Positions 22,340 through 33,360 of a stretch of 64,000 nucleotides of DNA are shown here, in pieces; the first letter of the stretch is position 1, and the number at the start of each line of letters is the position of its first letter. The stretch lies in the NCBI GenBank assembly GCA_034509755.1, contig CM067541.1, forward strand, positions 22,370,001-22,434,000, read 5' to 3'. The stretch comes from Anisodus tanguticus. Lineage: Eukaryota > Streptophyta > Magnoliopsida > Solanales > Solanaceae. The notes below the pieces were generated by a model. It ran no database searches. It was not told the origin of the DNA and saw only the letters and a program-made list of their open reading frames with translations. The position numbers and the translations under genes are program-made.

Positions 22340-23160
22340 TGTAACACCTCGTACCTTTAAACTAAGCCTTGTTCGTTATATAGGAGTGTAATAAACCAAG
22401 ACGGGAAAGTTAAAGTTGAAAACCAATTTAAATTCTGCAGACCCAATTTTATGCTAGAGATTGACAGACCGTTGAAATGAACCGTAAAAGTTGTTTTTGA
22501 AATTGACGGATCACAGTAAATTTTATGGACCATATAAGATTATATGGCCCATCATTTTTTACCTTAACATTCTCTCCAACTTTTGTCATTCACTGGAAAT
22601 TTGCATTTACGTGACGGTTCGATTGTAAGGACTGTATAATTATACGGTCCCTTCTTAGACCGTAGAAAATTCAACCGACTATATAATACGACTGTAGTTT
22701 CCCCGACGCAACAATCAGTATAAATATGAGCTTAGTTTTAAAAATTAGTTTTTAATACTCTCAAGCCCTATAACGAAGTTCCTCTCTTCCCAACCTTCTC
22801 CTACATCGAGGTAAGCCTTTATCATGCAATTCTAAGTGATTCTAACATCGTCCTCATGAATTATAAGTGAATTTCATCGTTCTTAACCTAGGGTTTTCAA
22901 AAAAATCCAACTCAAGGAATTAAAAGTTCAAGCTTTGGGTTCTTCCTTCCAAGTTCAGATTTTTAAGACAAGTATTGGAGCAAATAAGGTATGTAGAGCT
23001 TCTATCCATGTTTTTTCCCACGCCACGCTTTCCATGAAACATGAATTCTTCATAAGTTTAGTGTTTTGTTCTATTATGATGATAACCCTAATACATGTAA
23101 TACTATATGTCATGCCTATATTATAATTCATCAATTGTATTTATGATTGGTCATTACGAT
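22340..23160 (+). repeat. Head of the 3' LTR of C', truncated
   Basis: Begins TGTAACACCTCGTACC and keeps the TATA box (TATAAATA, 22719-22726). It matches C up to GGTCATTACGATT (C near 11551) and then switches to the minus-strand LINE. No target duplication is visible at the switch. Confidence 0.85.
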
Positions 23161-24205
23161 TAACTTCTATCTTAGAGCCTTTTCCTCCACAAGACTCCAC
23201 TTATATATCTCCCCCACAATGTTCTTCTCAGTCTAATTCAACAGCTGGTTCATAGGGTGTATTGTCATTTGATCTTGAATAATCATCAAGTCTTGTCTTG
23301 CCTACTGCAAATTCTGAGCATATGATGCCATATAAGAGTTGAGATTCTTTAGATCATTCTTCACTCTCTTCAATTTCTGCCATAGTTGATACATTAGTCT
23401 CTCTACAACTCTGACCCCATGCAGTCTTAACAATATCAATGAAATGAGGGTGATCCATCACTGTTTTAAACAACTTTAAAAGCTTATGATGGATGGTGAC
23501 TTTAGGGATACACTGTATAAATATTGGACAATGATCATAGATTCCTGGATTCATAAATTCCACTTCTACACAACTATAATCTTGAATCCAAAGGAAATTA
23601 CCAAATGCCCAATCAATCTTTGAGTATACTCTAGAGTCATGTTGTTGCTTGTTACAAAAGGTGTAATACCACCTTTTGGATCTCAATGGACTGAGTTGAA
23701 TATTATCTACACATTCTTGGAAATCCTTAGTGTCAACAGGTAACACTGGTGAACCCATCCTATCATCAGAAGAAAGGACATTGTTAGTATCACCACTTAA
23801 TAACGAAAGACCATGAATTGTGCTTGCTAACTGTTTCAAGTCATTCCATAGATCCAGTATTAGTTGAGCCTCATTATTTGCATATATGATAGTAAAAAAG
23901 GTTGAAAAAGAATTTGTTGGGTTCTCCACATGATAATGAATAAATTGCTCCCTACTAATGATGATTTGAATATGAATATGATGTTTCCAAATTAATCAGA
24001 CCCTTTCATTAGGATCCATTGGATAATTATTGCATGTATTCCAACCTTGTGCTATCTTCCCCAAAATGCCTTGTACCTTGTGTTCCTTTACTCTTGTTTC
24101 CAAACAACCAAAAACTTCTATACTACACTTTTGCAGAAAAAGCTTCACCTCATTCTGCTTCTAGGGTTGATTCAACCCCCTTATATTCTAGGTAGCTATG
24201 ATCAT
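23161..24205 (-). pseudogene. LINE ORF2: AP-type endonuclease domain
   Basis: Nicks target DNA to prime reverse transcription. The start is the ATG at 24205-24203. Codon 6 is TAG where the family has the Trp of the WNIRG start motif (NIRGLNQP follows). FGCLETRVKEHK contains the catalytic Glu block. GDTNNVL (usually GDFN) lies in the frame 23929-23354, followed by SKIDWAFGN and the YDHCPIFI block with Asp-His. The frame stops within the EN-RT linker (EEKALR-type block), and no RT motif follows. Inactive because of the stop and truncation. Confidence 0.85.
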
Positions 24206-24237
24206 GGGGGGTTGAAACTATCCCCCGGGTCTCTAGA

Positions 24238-25504
24238 CTATCTAGGTATACCAGTTGTAGACTTGTCTTGAAGACCAACATATCTGTTAGCAAGATTGAC
24301 AATATTATGAGGTAGGTTCTTATCATTCTTTGACTGAATCATAGTGTTCTGAGGAGGAATAGATGAGCAACTGGTTACAGTCCCAGTAATGGTATCTGGA
24401 CCAGCTATATCAACATAATTACCATTGCTATCAGTATTTGTCACAATGGAATTTTGGGATCCTTTGGTAACCAGTCCTGCCTCTCATGTCTTCTATTTCT
24501 TCTTCTCCTATTTGATTTATCTTTGAAGTCTTCCTCATGTTGTACCTCCTTCTCCATATTCCAACAATCTTAAAAATAGACTTCCAAATCTCATACAGTT
24601 GGTACAAAATTTGGGGTACCAATCATATTCAATAGCTTGATGAAAAATACCAGAGGGAGTTCCAACCTCAATTGCAACCACAAGAGGTTGGGAGGCATCA
24701 ACCTCCACTAGAGCCCTATCATATGAGATTCTTTCCATATCAGTTGTAAACTTGTCAGTATAGAGTGATCTCCCAATAACACTGTCTAGTTTACCCAAAG
24801 CTTCACTAGACCAATAATCCACTGGTAAACCTGGGAAAGTAACTCATATTGAAATGGTAGTTATTCTATCAGGGTCAAACTCAAAATCAATCTCCATATT
24901 CTGGACAATAAATGGTTTGTTGTGATATATGTATTAGCTCCTCCCATTAAAATCTTACCACAATCCTCAGCTGACGCAAATCTAAATATAAAATATCCAG
25001 AATCATGGGCAATGATTTGGGGTTTGGCAACAACACTCCAATGATACGTACCAAAACTTTCCATCGATTTCATATAAGGTGTATCCCCAATTACGAATCC
25101 AATTAGAGCATTTTGCCAATAACCTTTTTGTGCTATTAAATCATCCTCAGCAATATTCACAAAAACTTTGCCTTGATTCATGCTCGGAGGTATATAAGTG
25201 AGTGGTTTACCTTTTTGAGCAAGTCAGTTTTGTACAGAATCCAGCTTAATCTCAGGCGTAAGTTGAGTAGAGGTCGCCACATCAGAGAACTGCAGACGAT
25301 GAGTAGCCGGTGACGCATCCAATTCACCAAAATCCTTTAGTTGCACTGAGGTTTGCGAGTCTGTATCGAAGCCCATATCCTCCACCTCCTCTGGAATAGA
25401 TAGGTGAGAGAGGGCAATTTACAACGAGTTCCATTCGCCAGCGTAACAATCTTTGCCAGAGTCGCAATGGTTTTCCCCAAGTTTTGAAGAACAGAGTAAG
25501 GGAA
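24238..25504 (-). pseudogene. LINE ORF1 (DUF4283-type RNA-binding protein)
   Basis: ORF1 of plant L1 elements binds the element RNA. A block at 25181-24861 (YWQNALIGFVIGD, FRFASAEDCGKIL) is the DUF4283 RRM-like domain. At 24822-24560 it continues with the GTPSG region and YPKFCTNCMRFG, an incomplete zinc knuckle lacking its His. Frameshifts at about 24850 and 24560 split it. It ends about 30 bp upstream of ORF2, the usual LINE spacing. The N-terminus is disordered and broken. Confidence 0.78.
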
Positions 25505-25710
25505 GTTGTTGTGTTGGTTCCGTTGACTTGGCTTACACTAAACACTGACGGTTCAAGACATCATGTTCACCGCGCAGTAAGTAAGTCCGATGGTATTCAA
25601 CTATGGAAGGTTCAAAACGGAAGCTAGCTATCCAGATGCAACATCGGTCCGCTGAAAGATTGCTGGAAAGGCACCATGCGAGTGCGCCAAAATCTCTTTC
25701 AAGAGGGGAT
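25505..25710 (+). mobile_element. Element E: 3' end of the interior of a Copia element
   Basis: Matches the 3' end of the interior of D (28457-28666 and 33850-34053), including CACTGACGGTTCAAGACATC and a polypurine tract AAGAGGGGA at 25701-25709. The rest of E upstream is gone and replaced by the LINE. Confidence 0.8.
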
Positions 25711-26643
25711 TGTTGGAAATTTACTAATGTGGAACTAAGTATATACCATTATTTATGACTCAAACAATTAAGTCCCCGCACGTCGGAAACGTCGTTTACA
25801 CACACGTGCACACGTAGTGCCAAGTATCGCAAATTTCATTAGTGAAAGAGATATTGGTACGTATGTAATACGTTTGAGACATAGAATGATGGCCGGTTAT
25901 TGGCCAAATGAAAAATTATTCCACGTTGGTAAACGAATGAAGAAGTGTACGAAGTGTAAGATGAAACGACTCAGAAATCGTCGCGGAGCCGTGAAGGGCC
26001 GCGACGCAACACCGTCGGAGCCACGGTGCCGGAGCGCCGCGACGCCTCCCAGGCAGCGCCGCGAAGCTAATTCACAGAGCCGCGACGCTTTGGAGGCAGA
26101 ATGCCGCGACGAAAAAATGGAAAGTTCTGACTTTTGGGCTGGTTTTGGAGCATTGAATCTCCATTATTTGGCACATGAATTCAGGCATTATTTGGCTGAA
26201 TGTAACCCCTCTCAATAAGTGTCATTACATGGCTATTGAAGGTCATTAGTTGGCTAGTTGAGGGGTTATCTCCTTACACTATAAATTGAGGCCTTTGGCT
26301 GAATTGTTCAACACACTAAGAAAACACTACAGAATTTTCTGACATCTTCTTCTTCCTCTCTAGCAAGTTTACTATACTCAAAGTTCTTCAAGAGTAACAC
26401 TTGAGTTTCCTTTACTCATTTGTTAAGTTGTTGTTGTATCTTGGGAGACTATTGCCCGACAACGTAAAATGATATATACGGGGCAATCTTGTCTTAAAGA
26501 CAGAGTGTCATCACTCGACTCAGCAAATCACAAGCAGTTTCTAACTTTCTTGATTCCAGTTTTGTTGTAATCTTTAGTTTATCCTTTCTAGCAATTTGTA
26601 ATATTTATTTACTTCTCGTTTCCTGCTATTGTTGTAACCCACA
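25711..26643 (+). repeat. LTR of Copia element E (933 bp)
   Basis: Starts TGTTGGAAATTTAC and ends CCCACA. It shares blocks with the D LTRs (GAAAGAGATATTGGT, TTGGGAGACTATTGCCCG, GGGGCAATCTTGTCTTAA) but is a diverged subfamily. It contains a GC-rich insert of about 120 bp at 25975-26110 rich in GCCGCGACG, and a TATA box CTATAAATTGAG with TATAAAT at 26280-26286. The open frame at 25817-26218 lies entirely inside the LTR and is not taken as a gene. Confidence 0.8.
26280..26286 (+). promoter_or_regulatory. TATA box of the E LTR
   Basis: TATAAAT followed by TTGAGGCCTTTGGCT. The D LTRs have TATATAT followed by TTGAGCC at the same place, so the position is conserved. Confidence 0.55.
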
Positions 26644-27273
26644 GAATCAATGTAGCCCCATTGCTCTCATGTGAAGAAAAGAAACATGAGAACTTTTGAG
26701 GAGTGGAAATGACTCCGTACATTCAAGGAATATCCTCCTGTTGTTGGTTAATTTTTGGTACACGCACGAAGTCCCTGTTTGTATAAATTGGGTGTCTCTG
26801 GTAGAGAACTATAAATTTGCGTATGCTATCCGCTTTTTAGTATATTGATTGTATACAGAGTTCATCCCTAATCAATAAAATATTACTTTGTCAAAAAAAT
26901 AAAAACAGAAATTTAGTATAAGAAAATTGATCTTTGATCTGAATTAAGACTTAAAATAAACAAGATTACTACTTAAAATAAAAACAATAAAATACCGCTT
27001 GTACACGAAGTTTGTCCCAAATCAACAAGATTACTACTTTATCAAAAAAAGACTAAGAAATTTAGTACAATAAGCTAATCGTTAATCTGAATTTAAAACT
27101 TAAAATGCATAGCTTCACCTTAATCATAAACATACAATAGTTTTTGGACTTGATTAGCACGGATTTTACTTCATATACCTTTTTTATAATGCATTGTTTT
27201 AACTTCATATATTTTACTTAGATTGGAATTTTTTCAGTTCCTTGGTTCATATAACATTGTTTATGCTCACAAT
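26644..27273. other. AT-rich spacer between E and D
   Basis: No gene recognised. The first 240 bp are of average composition. The rest is AT-rich with AATAAAAT-type signals and A-runs. A diverged direct duplication of about 100 bp occupies 26858-27107. D is inserted at the right end after TCTTT. Confidence 0.6.
26858..27107 (+). repeat. Diverged direct duplication (about 105 bp units)
   Basis: 26858-26962 and 27006-27107 share the order CAGAGTTCATCCC-type start, AATCAA, ATTACTACTTT, TCAAAAAAA, AAATTTAGTA, GATCTGAATT and ACTTAAAAT. Divergence is substantial. Function unknown. Confidence 0.65.
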
Positions 27274-27278
27274 TCTTT

Positions 27279-27762
27279 TGTTGGAAATTAGCCTTTGGCG
27301 GGGAGATGCGTCCACCCATCTTTGATGAATTAAACACTAGTGTTGCGCATGTTGGAGACCTTGTCTCTTCGCACATGCATGATCTACGAAGTGAGTAGAT
27401 GACCGTAGGGCCAAGAATCGTCTAATTTCGTTGAGAAATGAAAGAGATATTGGTCCACGAAGTAAGGTGTTTGAGGCATGGAAATGTGGTGTGGGACAAA
27501 TCTACCACATCGGTGGGAATAGGAAGAATTGCTCTCTATATATGTCTCAAATTGGTAAAGGGTTTGGGATCCCAAGGGGTATCCCGTGTGTTTAAAGGAG
27601 GGAAGACCTAGATGTGCTTGGGTTCATGGCTAAGCCCACACGCGCGCCGCCGCCCGTCGCCTCCGTTGGAACTATTTTTTGAGGCACTAATCAGCCATTA
27701 CTTGGCTGATTAACTCCTCCATTAACGGCCCATTACTTGGGCAGTTGGGCAGCCTCTTTCAA
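27279..27762 (+). repeat. LTR1 of D, with internal and 3' deletions
   Basis: Begins TGTTGGAAATTAGCC. About 220 bp are missing near 27659 relative to LTR2, and the tail breaks at TCTTTCAA, where interior sequence (AAGCATGAAAG, matching 33141) begins. The junction has a CAA microhomology. Confidence 0.85.
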
Positions 27763-28666
27763 AGCATGAAAGAAGTTGAGTAACTTCACGACTCCTTCGA
27801 GGACGTCCCTTATTGGGAGAAACCCGTGTCTTCAGCAATTATACACTGTGGCTAGCCGGTCGGCTTCAGGAAGGACACGGATGACGGCGTCTGAACATAT
27901 CTGTCAGAGACATAAGACCGTATGGCAGTTGATCATCACGGGTCTCACGTCCTTGTGTACTAACTAAGGGACTACCCGGAGATCAAGTGTTCGGCCTGTC
28001 TAGGGGAATGGGCTTAAAACCCAAACAATACGAACCTTTGCGGTGGTAACCCAACCATACTGATTGGAGATCCCAAGAATTTGGTTCAATGGGAAAACTA
28101 AGCTGCAAAAGGTTCAGTTGAGCGCTTCGGTGGAAGCAAGAAGCACTTCGGATGATGATTTTTGTACGGAAACATGAATCCAAAGCTGTTCCCGCGATAG
28201 ACATTAAAGTGCTACCTGCATGGTGGGTACAGGTTAAGCTTCCAAACCTTTAGCGATCCTCAAACGGTTGAGGTTAAGGTTGGGAAAACTTTTCATGATT
28301 CCTAACACTTGAGAAGTGGGGTATAGCAGGATACCTTGTAGGAGATCACCTATTTAAGTGCGAGGATGGCCGCCTCAAATGAACGCACTTAAGAATCCAA
28401 GTGTGTCCACAGCCACAACGGACAGAAACGTAGGAAGGAAAATGAATAAGAAGAGTTATTGTGTTGATATCGTTGTCTTGGCTTACACTAAACACTGACG
28501 GTTCAAGACATCACGTTCACCGCGCAGTAAGTAAGTCCGATGGTATTCAACTAGGGAAGGTTCAAAGCGAAAGCTACCTCTCCTGATGCAATATCTTTTC
28601 GCTGAAAGATTGCTAAAATGTATGCACCTTGTGTGTGCGCCACAATCTCTCTTTCATAGAGGGGAT
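27763..28666 (+). mobile_element. Interior copy 1 of D (RNase H tail and 3' non-coding part)
   Basis: Matches 33143-34053 almost base for base, apart from small indels such as GGATCTGTGG near 33290. It carries the terminal RNase H remnant (TSLIGRNPCLQQ frame), the 3' untranslated stretch and the polypurine tract ATAGAGGGGAT. The 5' part of this interior was deleted. Confidence 0.83.
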
Positions 28667-30164
28667 TGTTGGAAATTAGCCTTTGGCGGGGAGATGCGTC
28701 CACCCATCTTTGATGAATTAAACACTAGTGTTCCGCATGTTGGAGGCCTTGTCTCTTCGCACATGCATGATCTACGAAGTGAGTAGATGACCGTAGGGCC
28801 AAGAATCGTCTAATTTCGTTGAGAAATGAAAGAGATATTGGTCCACAAAGTAAGGTGTTTGAGGCATGAAAATGTGGTGTGGGACAAATCTACCACACCA
28901 GTGGGAATAGGAAGAATTGCTCTCTATATATGTCTCAAATTGGTAAAGGGTGTGGGACCCCAAGGGGTATCCCATGTGTTTAAAGGAGGGAAGACCTAGA
29001 TGTGCTTGGGTTCATGGCTAAGCCCACACGCGCGCCGCCGCCGCCCGCCCGTCCCGTCCGGTCCGGTCTCGGGCTCGAGCTCGGGTCACGGGTCGTGGGC
29101 TGTGGGGACTTTCTGATATTATCTTTTTGGACCAGAGAACTCTGCCAAATGTACAGTTTGATCCCTAAAGTTTCATATGTACATTTTGGACCTGAATTCT
29201 TTCATATGTATAGTTTGGTCCCTGAAGTTTCAATATTTACAGTTTGGTCCCCAGTGTTTCTGTAAAGTTGGTTCTGCCTCCGTTGGAACTGTTTTTTGAG
29301 GCACTAATCAGCCATTACAGGGCTGATTAACTCCTCCATTAACGGCCCATTACTTGGGCAGTTGGGCAGCCTCTTTCAATGGCCATTAACTGCCATTACT
29401 TGGCTGTTTTAATGCTCTCTCTTGATGGCCATTACGGCCTTGTTTGTGGCTGTTGGGCAGCCCCTCTTCCATGCTATATATTGAGCCTTCTTTGGCTCAA
29501 TTCAGTGACGGAAAAACACTGCATAACAGACTGAAAACAGACTGGAAAAACTGCACGAAAGGCAGTCAGAAACAGTCACGAAAATAGCCCAAACAATGAC
29601 CAAAACTGTGTTGAAAAATAATGAGCAAACACTCACATATACACAAGATATACACTACAGAGACACACTATATACACAGAGACAAAAGAGAAGAGTAAAG
29701 AGAAACTCTTCCTTCATATTCCATATCTTCAGCAAGTCGAGTCATATTTGTTTTCTTCCCCAGGCTCAACCTATTGTCTTTGTAGCGTTGAGATTAAAGT
29801 GTTGTTTTATCTTGGGAGACTATTGCCCGCTCACGTAAAAGCATATATACGGGGCAATCTTGTCTTAAGTACAGAAGGCAATTCCTCGACTCAACACACA
29901 ACGTTGTAACCATCCAGATTTAGTTGTTTCTTGATTTCAGGATATTACGATTCAAGACACAACAAGCTTGCTGCAATTCTCAACATTGGCCTTGCAAGGT
30001 TATCAAGATTCAAGACACAACAAGTTTGCGGCAGTTTTGAAGATTGACCTATTTGTTCAACAAGATTCAATTTCTGAAGATTGAATATTTGTTCATCCTT
30101 TCGAATACTTATAATAGTTATTTACTTTCCGTACTGCTTTATAAAGTACAATAGAGTACCAACA
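28667..30164 (+). repeat. LTR2 of D (1498 bp)
   Basis: TGTTGG...CCAACA. GC-rich stretch at 29028-29085, a run of the phrase TTTGGTCCC/TTTGGACC at 29125-29260, TATA box TATATAT at 29475-29481, and a conserved AGACTATTGCCCG block near 29818. Differs from LTR3 mainly by a missing ACCACAAAACAG-type 12 bp near 29594. No tRNA-iMet primer site follows it. Confidence 0.9.
29475..29481 (+). promoter_or_regulatory. TATA box of D LTR2
   Basis: CTATATATTGAGCC after a pyrimidine-rich stretch. The same element is at 34862-34868 in LTR3 and at 36504-36511 in the related solo LTR. Conservation across copies supports a promoter role. Confidence 0.6.
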
Positions 30165-31480
30165 AGTTAAGACAAGATTGTATTGTATTACTTATTAGTG
30201 TTCGAAAGATGACGATCAAAAGTTGTGTGACCAAATCTGGATATGGTTGTGGTTTTCTGCTTGAAGACAGTGATGATGATATTGTTGAAGTTCAACATGT
30301 TCATGGTGTCAACGCTCCCGAGAGTGGTGGGAACAAGCGCTCCCGAGAGCCTGAGGATGTCAACTGGGACAAGAGGAGAAGGCTGAAGATGTGGTTCTAT
30401 CTTGCAGCATAAGGCATATATCTATCCCAGACAAAGAATCCAAAATTGGGATAAGTATTTTTCTTACTTGTCAAGAATAAAGATTAAATGATGTCTGATT
30501 AAAAATGGATTAAAGTACGCTTTAAAAATCAGAAGTTTAATCTCTTCTTCTTTCCCGTCTAAAGATTGGAGTTTGTAAACGACTTAAAAAGATCCGTTCT
30601 TTTAAGTGTAATGATTAAAAGTGTGTAAAGTATGTTCGCACATACGATAGAGAGAGATCCACTAACTGTGCGAAAACTGTTACCACTCTTAAGTAAGCGC
30701 CAAGAACTATTTGGGCACCAATCATAACGGAAGAAGTCTAAAAGCTAAAGACGTTGAGCCTGTCATACTATTTGACAGAAGATCCTTCATAGCTTGATAT
30801 TGGACACTCAGTCATACAAAGCCTCCGGGTGACTGGAGTGGGCCAAAATTCCTTTGATATGATGATATTGGACACTCAGTCATATAAAGCCTCCGGGCGA
30901 CTGGAGTGGGGCCAGAATTCATTTCATAGGAAAAGTAATGGACACCTAGTAAGGTGGGCCAGAGTTTCCAGGTCTTAAATGATCTGAAGGACTAAAGAAA
31001 GGCAGAAAAGAAATTGGACACTCAGTCTGCCAAAGCAACTAGAGTGGGCCAGAGCATCCAGATCACATATGATCCGGTTACGCCCTAACCACGGGAAAGA
31101 GGTTGTTCATGTGAAGCAACGCCACCTCTAAAGTAGAAGGGGTTGGAGAGGTTGTCCTCAATAGGACTTCAGGGAATGAGATCACTCTAAGATGAGGTGA
31201 TACATGTCCCAAACTTGGTTTAAGGGACGCTGTTGGTCAAGCTGGTTTGAGACTAGTCCAACAGGTCTGTAATAACTAAGAATGGTACATTATGTCTGTA
31301 ACCAAATGAATGATATATTTGTAATCCGTGTATCTATGCCATCATAGATTAAGACAAGTTAAATAACAAGTCATTCAAAAGCTAACGATGTTGAGATTGT
31401 TGCTTTCTGTCGACATAAACCCTCAAAATAATGTGAGGTAGATAAAGAGGCAAAATCACCTTTCCAAATTCCGTCAAGGG
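30165..31480 (+). other. 5' interior of D: leader with degenerate repeats, no gag seen
   Basis: A 68-codon frame at 30209-30412 encodes an acidic/basic peptide (LEDSDDDIVEVQ) and matches no family I know. From about 30803 to 31060 a phrase TTGGACACTCAGTC...GGAGTGGGCC recurs about four times with drift, including two near-identical 60-bp copies at 30803 and 30866. No Copia gag block or zinc knuckle was found. Confidence 0.6.
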
Positions 31481-31980
31481 AATAGCGAAAGAAGTACCGC
31501 TCCTCTAGAACTTAGTCACCCCTACTTGGGTGATTTGAAGTTTATACAAAATAGAGGGGGGAGACAAGTACGTTGTGACCTTCATTGATGATGGTACAAT
31601 GTATTGCATCATTTGTTTGTTGAAAAAGCAAAGATGAAGTTGTTGAAGCGGATAAGCACTACAAAGCAGAAGTTGAAAATCAACTAAGCCTATGGATTGA
31701 GAAATTCGTAGTGATAGAGGGGGAGAATGTGAAGCATCGTTCATTAAACGACTGTTCATTTCTCATTTCAGTCCAACGGTGTTAGCCAAGCGCAAAGCCG
31801 TACGCGTACGCCCAAATTATGTGGGGTGGCTTGGTAAAAGTTGGACTACTGAAACAGGTCAAGTTGTACCTAAGACTGTAGATTGCATATCCATTAGATC
31901 TGCAAATAACAGTAGTGTTGATCGCCTTTTGGCGTCAAAGAATGCTAAACTCTTTGAAGATAACTTTCCTTGAAAAAGGA
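31481..31980 (+). pseudogene. Integrase remnants of D (Copia)
   Basis: Blocks of a Copia integrase occur in several frames: LLELSHPYLGDLKF at about 31503, then SKDEVVEADKHYKAEVENQL near 31625-31690, which is the core stretch after the second catalytic region. The C-terminal block at 31779-31973 has YVGWLGKSW, PKTVDCISI and LLASKNAKLFEDNFP. About half of the core, including the second Asp and Glu region, is deleted. Inactive. Confidence 0.8.
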
Positions 31981-32159
31981 AAAAGGAGTAATTGCTCAAG
32001 GTTAACAAGAACCCGTGAGGGCCTGACTGTCCGGAACTAGACGTTTCGTATCTACAGGACTCGAAAGTTGCTGGCTATCCGGAGCTTAATATTCCAGATC
32101 TGCAAAACTCAGGGATTCTAGATGTTGAACCGAGACGGAGCAAAGAAGGGAACAAAGAC

Positions 32160-32480
32160 TTGTTCCAGTCCTTCTAGCTTGTATGGTTGAGAACGACATG
32201 GACAATTAACAAGGAATTATCATCTCCAAAAGCACTGTTTTGGAAAGAAGCTACAAAGACAAAAATAGATTTCATCATATAGAACCATACTTGTGAAATG
32301 GTTGATCTTCCTCCGGGAAAAGAACCTTTGGGTTGTAAAATGTGCTCCTCTGTGAGTAGCTTCACATCCAGGGCCATTGTAGTCTTACATGGCATGGATG
32401 TCGAAATAGCCTTCCCAACCGGAGAGTTGGAAGAAGAGGATCAGAGTTGGTTTGTTGAACTGTTGGGCTTCTCACTTAAC
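32160..32480 (+). pseudogene. Reverse transcriptase N-terminal remnants of D
   Basis: MVDLPPGKEPLGCKM (from 32298) is the opening block of Copia RT. LHGMDVEIAFPTGELEEE near 32388-32440 is the block containing the first catalytic Asp (usually QMDVKTAFLNGEL). The region between is deleted, and no YVDD is present downstream. From 32470 LTR-like TTTGGTCCTGAAA sequence follows. Confidence 0.8.
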
Positions 32481-32929
32481 TTTCGTTTTGGTCCCTGAAA
32501 TGTTTACATTTTGGTCCTGAAAGTTTCAGATAAAACAGAAACAATGAATCTGACCACAGAAACATTGACTCTGAAGTTAGAAAGCCAACAGTTGGAAAAC
32601 CAACAGTCTGAAAGTAAAAGTCATATTGAAACAAAGTCTCGATATGAAAGATATGGGTATCACAAATGACATCTTAGGAATTGGATTTCTAAGACATCTA
32701 ACGGACTGGTCGATAGTTGACAGTCTCGTTGAATCCACCAATGGATATGAATCATATAACTGATTGGAATCATGGTGCACCCATAAACAAGGAGCGATAT
32801 GCTCAGGTCACGTGTAGTTCAATGTATTGTACACACTACAACCGACATGGTATCGTCCTACAAAGCAGATCAGTTGAACTAAGGTTCACTGATGATTTTA
32901 ATACATGATCGGTAGAAGATGTTAAGTCG

Positions 32930-33360
32930 GATATGACGATATCTGAATTATTCGCTTATCTACGGATTAAAGTATTCTGGATGTCTAGCGGTTATGGGAG
33001 AACACAGTGATGTAAACTGGACATCAGATATGAAGAACACCAAAGTCACAAGTAAATGTGTATGGTGGTTCTTGGAAAGTCCTCTAAGCAAACTTGCATC
33101 GGCCGATTCATAATGGAATCGGATTTTATCGCTTTATACAAAGCATGAAAGAAGTTGAGTAACTTCACGACTCCTTAGAGGACGTCCCTTATTGGGAGAA
33201 ACCCGTGTCTTCAGCAGTTATACACTGTGGCTAGCCGGTCGACTTCAGAAAGGACACGGATGACGGTGTCTGGACATATCTGTCAGGATCTGTGGGAGAC
33301 ATAAGACCGTATGGCAGTTGATTATCACGGGTGTCACATCCTTGTGTACTAACTAAGGGA
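32930..33360 (+). pseudogene. RNase H remnant of D
   Basis: The C-terminal blocks of Copia RNase H are readable across frames: CKLDI/VNWTSD near 33010, the WFLES/GKSSKQTCI region near 33075, and MESDFIALYKA at about 33110-33145, which carries the catalytic Glu. KHIR-type and final Asp blocks are degraded. It is followed by the family's 3' non-coding stretch. Inactive. Confidence 0.78.

Larger units (their letters stand above)
19338..23160 (+). mobile_element. Element C': second copy of C, truncated on both sides
   Basis: Corresponds to 7702-11551 of C. The LTR tail, primer site and first 690 bp of the interior are missing on the left. On the right its 3' LTR stops at about 23160 against LINE sequence. 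Protein fragments and non-coding parts match C almost position for position, with small indels. Confidence 0.87.
23161..25504 (-). mobile_element. L1-type LINE fragment lacking the reverse transcriptase half
   Basis: Read on the minus strand it holds ORF1 and then the endonuclease and EN-RT linker of ORF2, ending just before RT. LINEs are normally truncated at the 5' end, but here the 3' part is missing. The cause must be a later deletion at the border with C', not incomplete reverse transcription. The 5' border abuts the 3' end of Copia element E. No poly-A tail or target duplication can be seen. Confidence 0.85.

Noticed and set aside
25817..26218. 133-codon open frame with a basic, Arg-rich middle
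   Set aside because: It lies wholly within the Copia E LTR and its middle is the GC-rich GCCGCGACG insert. The codon pattern follows the repeat, and no domain is recognised.
29002..29265. Open frames inside the D LTRs (also 34389-34694 and 29596-29838)
   Set aside because: They are LTR sequence repeated in LTR2 and LTR3, with proline/alanine runs from GC-rich repeats and no homology I recognise.
30209..30412. Small acidic protein gene after LTR2 of D
   Set aside because: It sits in the element leader, begins 45 bp after the LTR and has no recognisable domain. It is kept only as part of the leader description.
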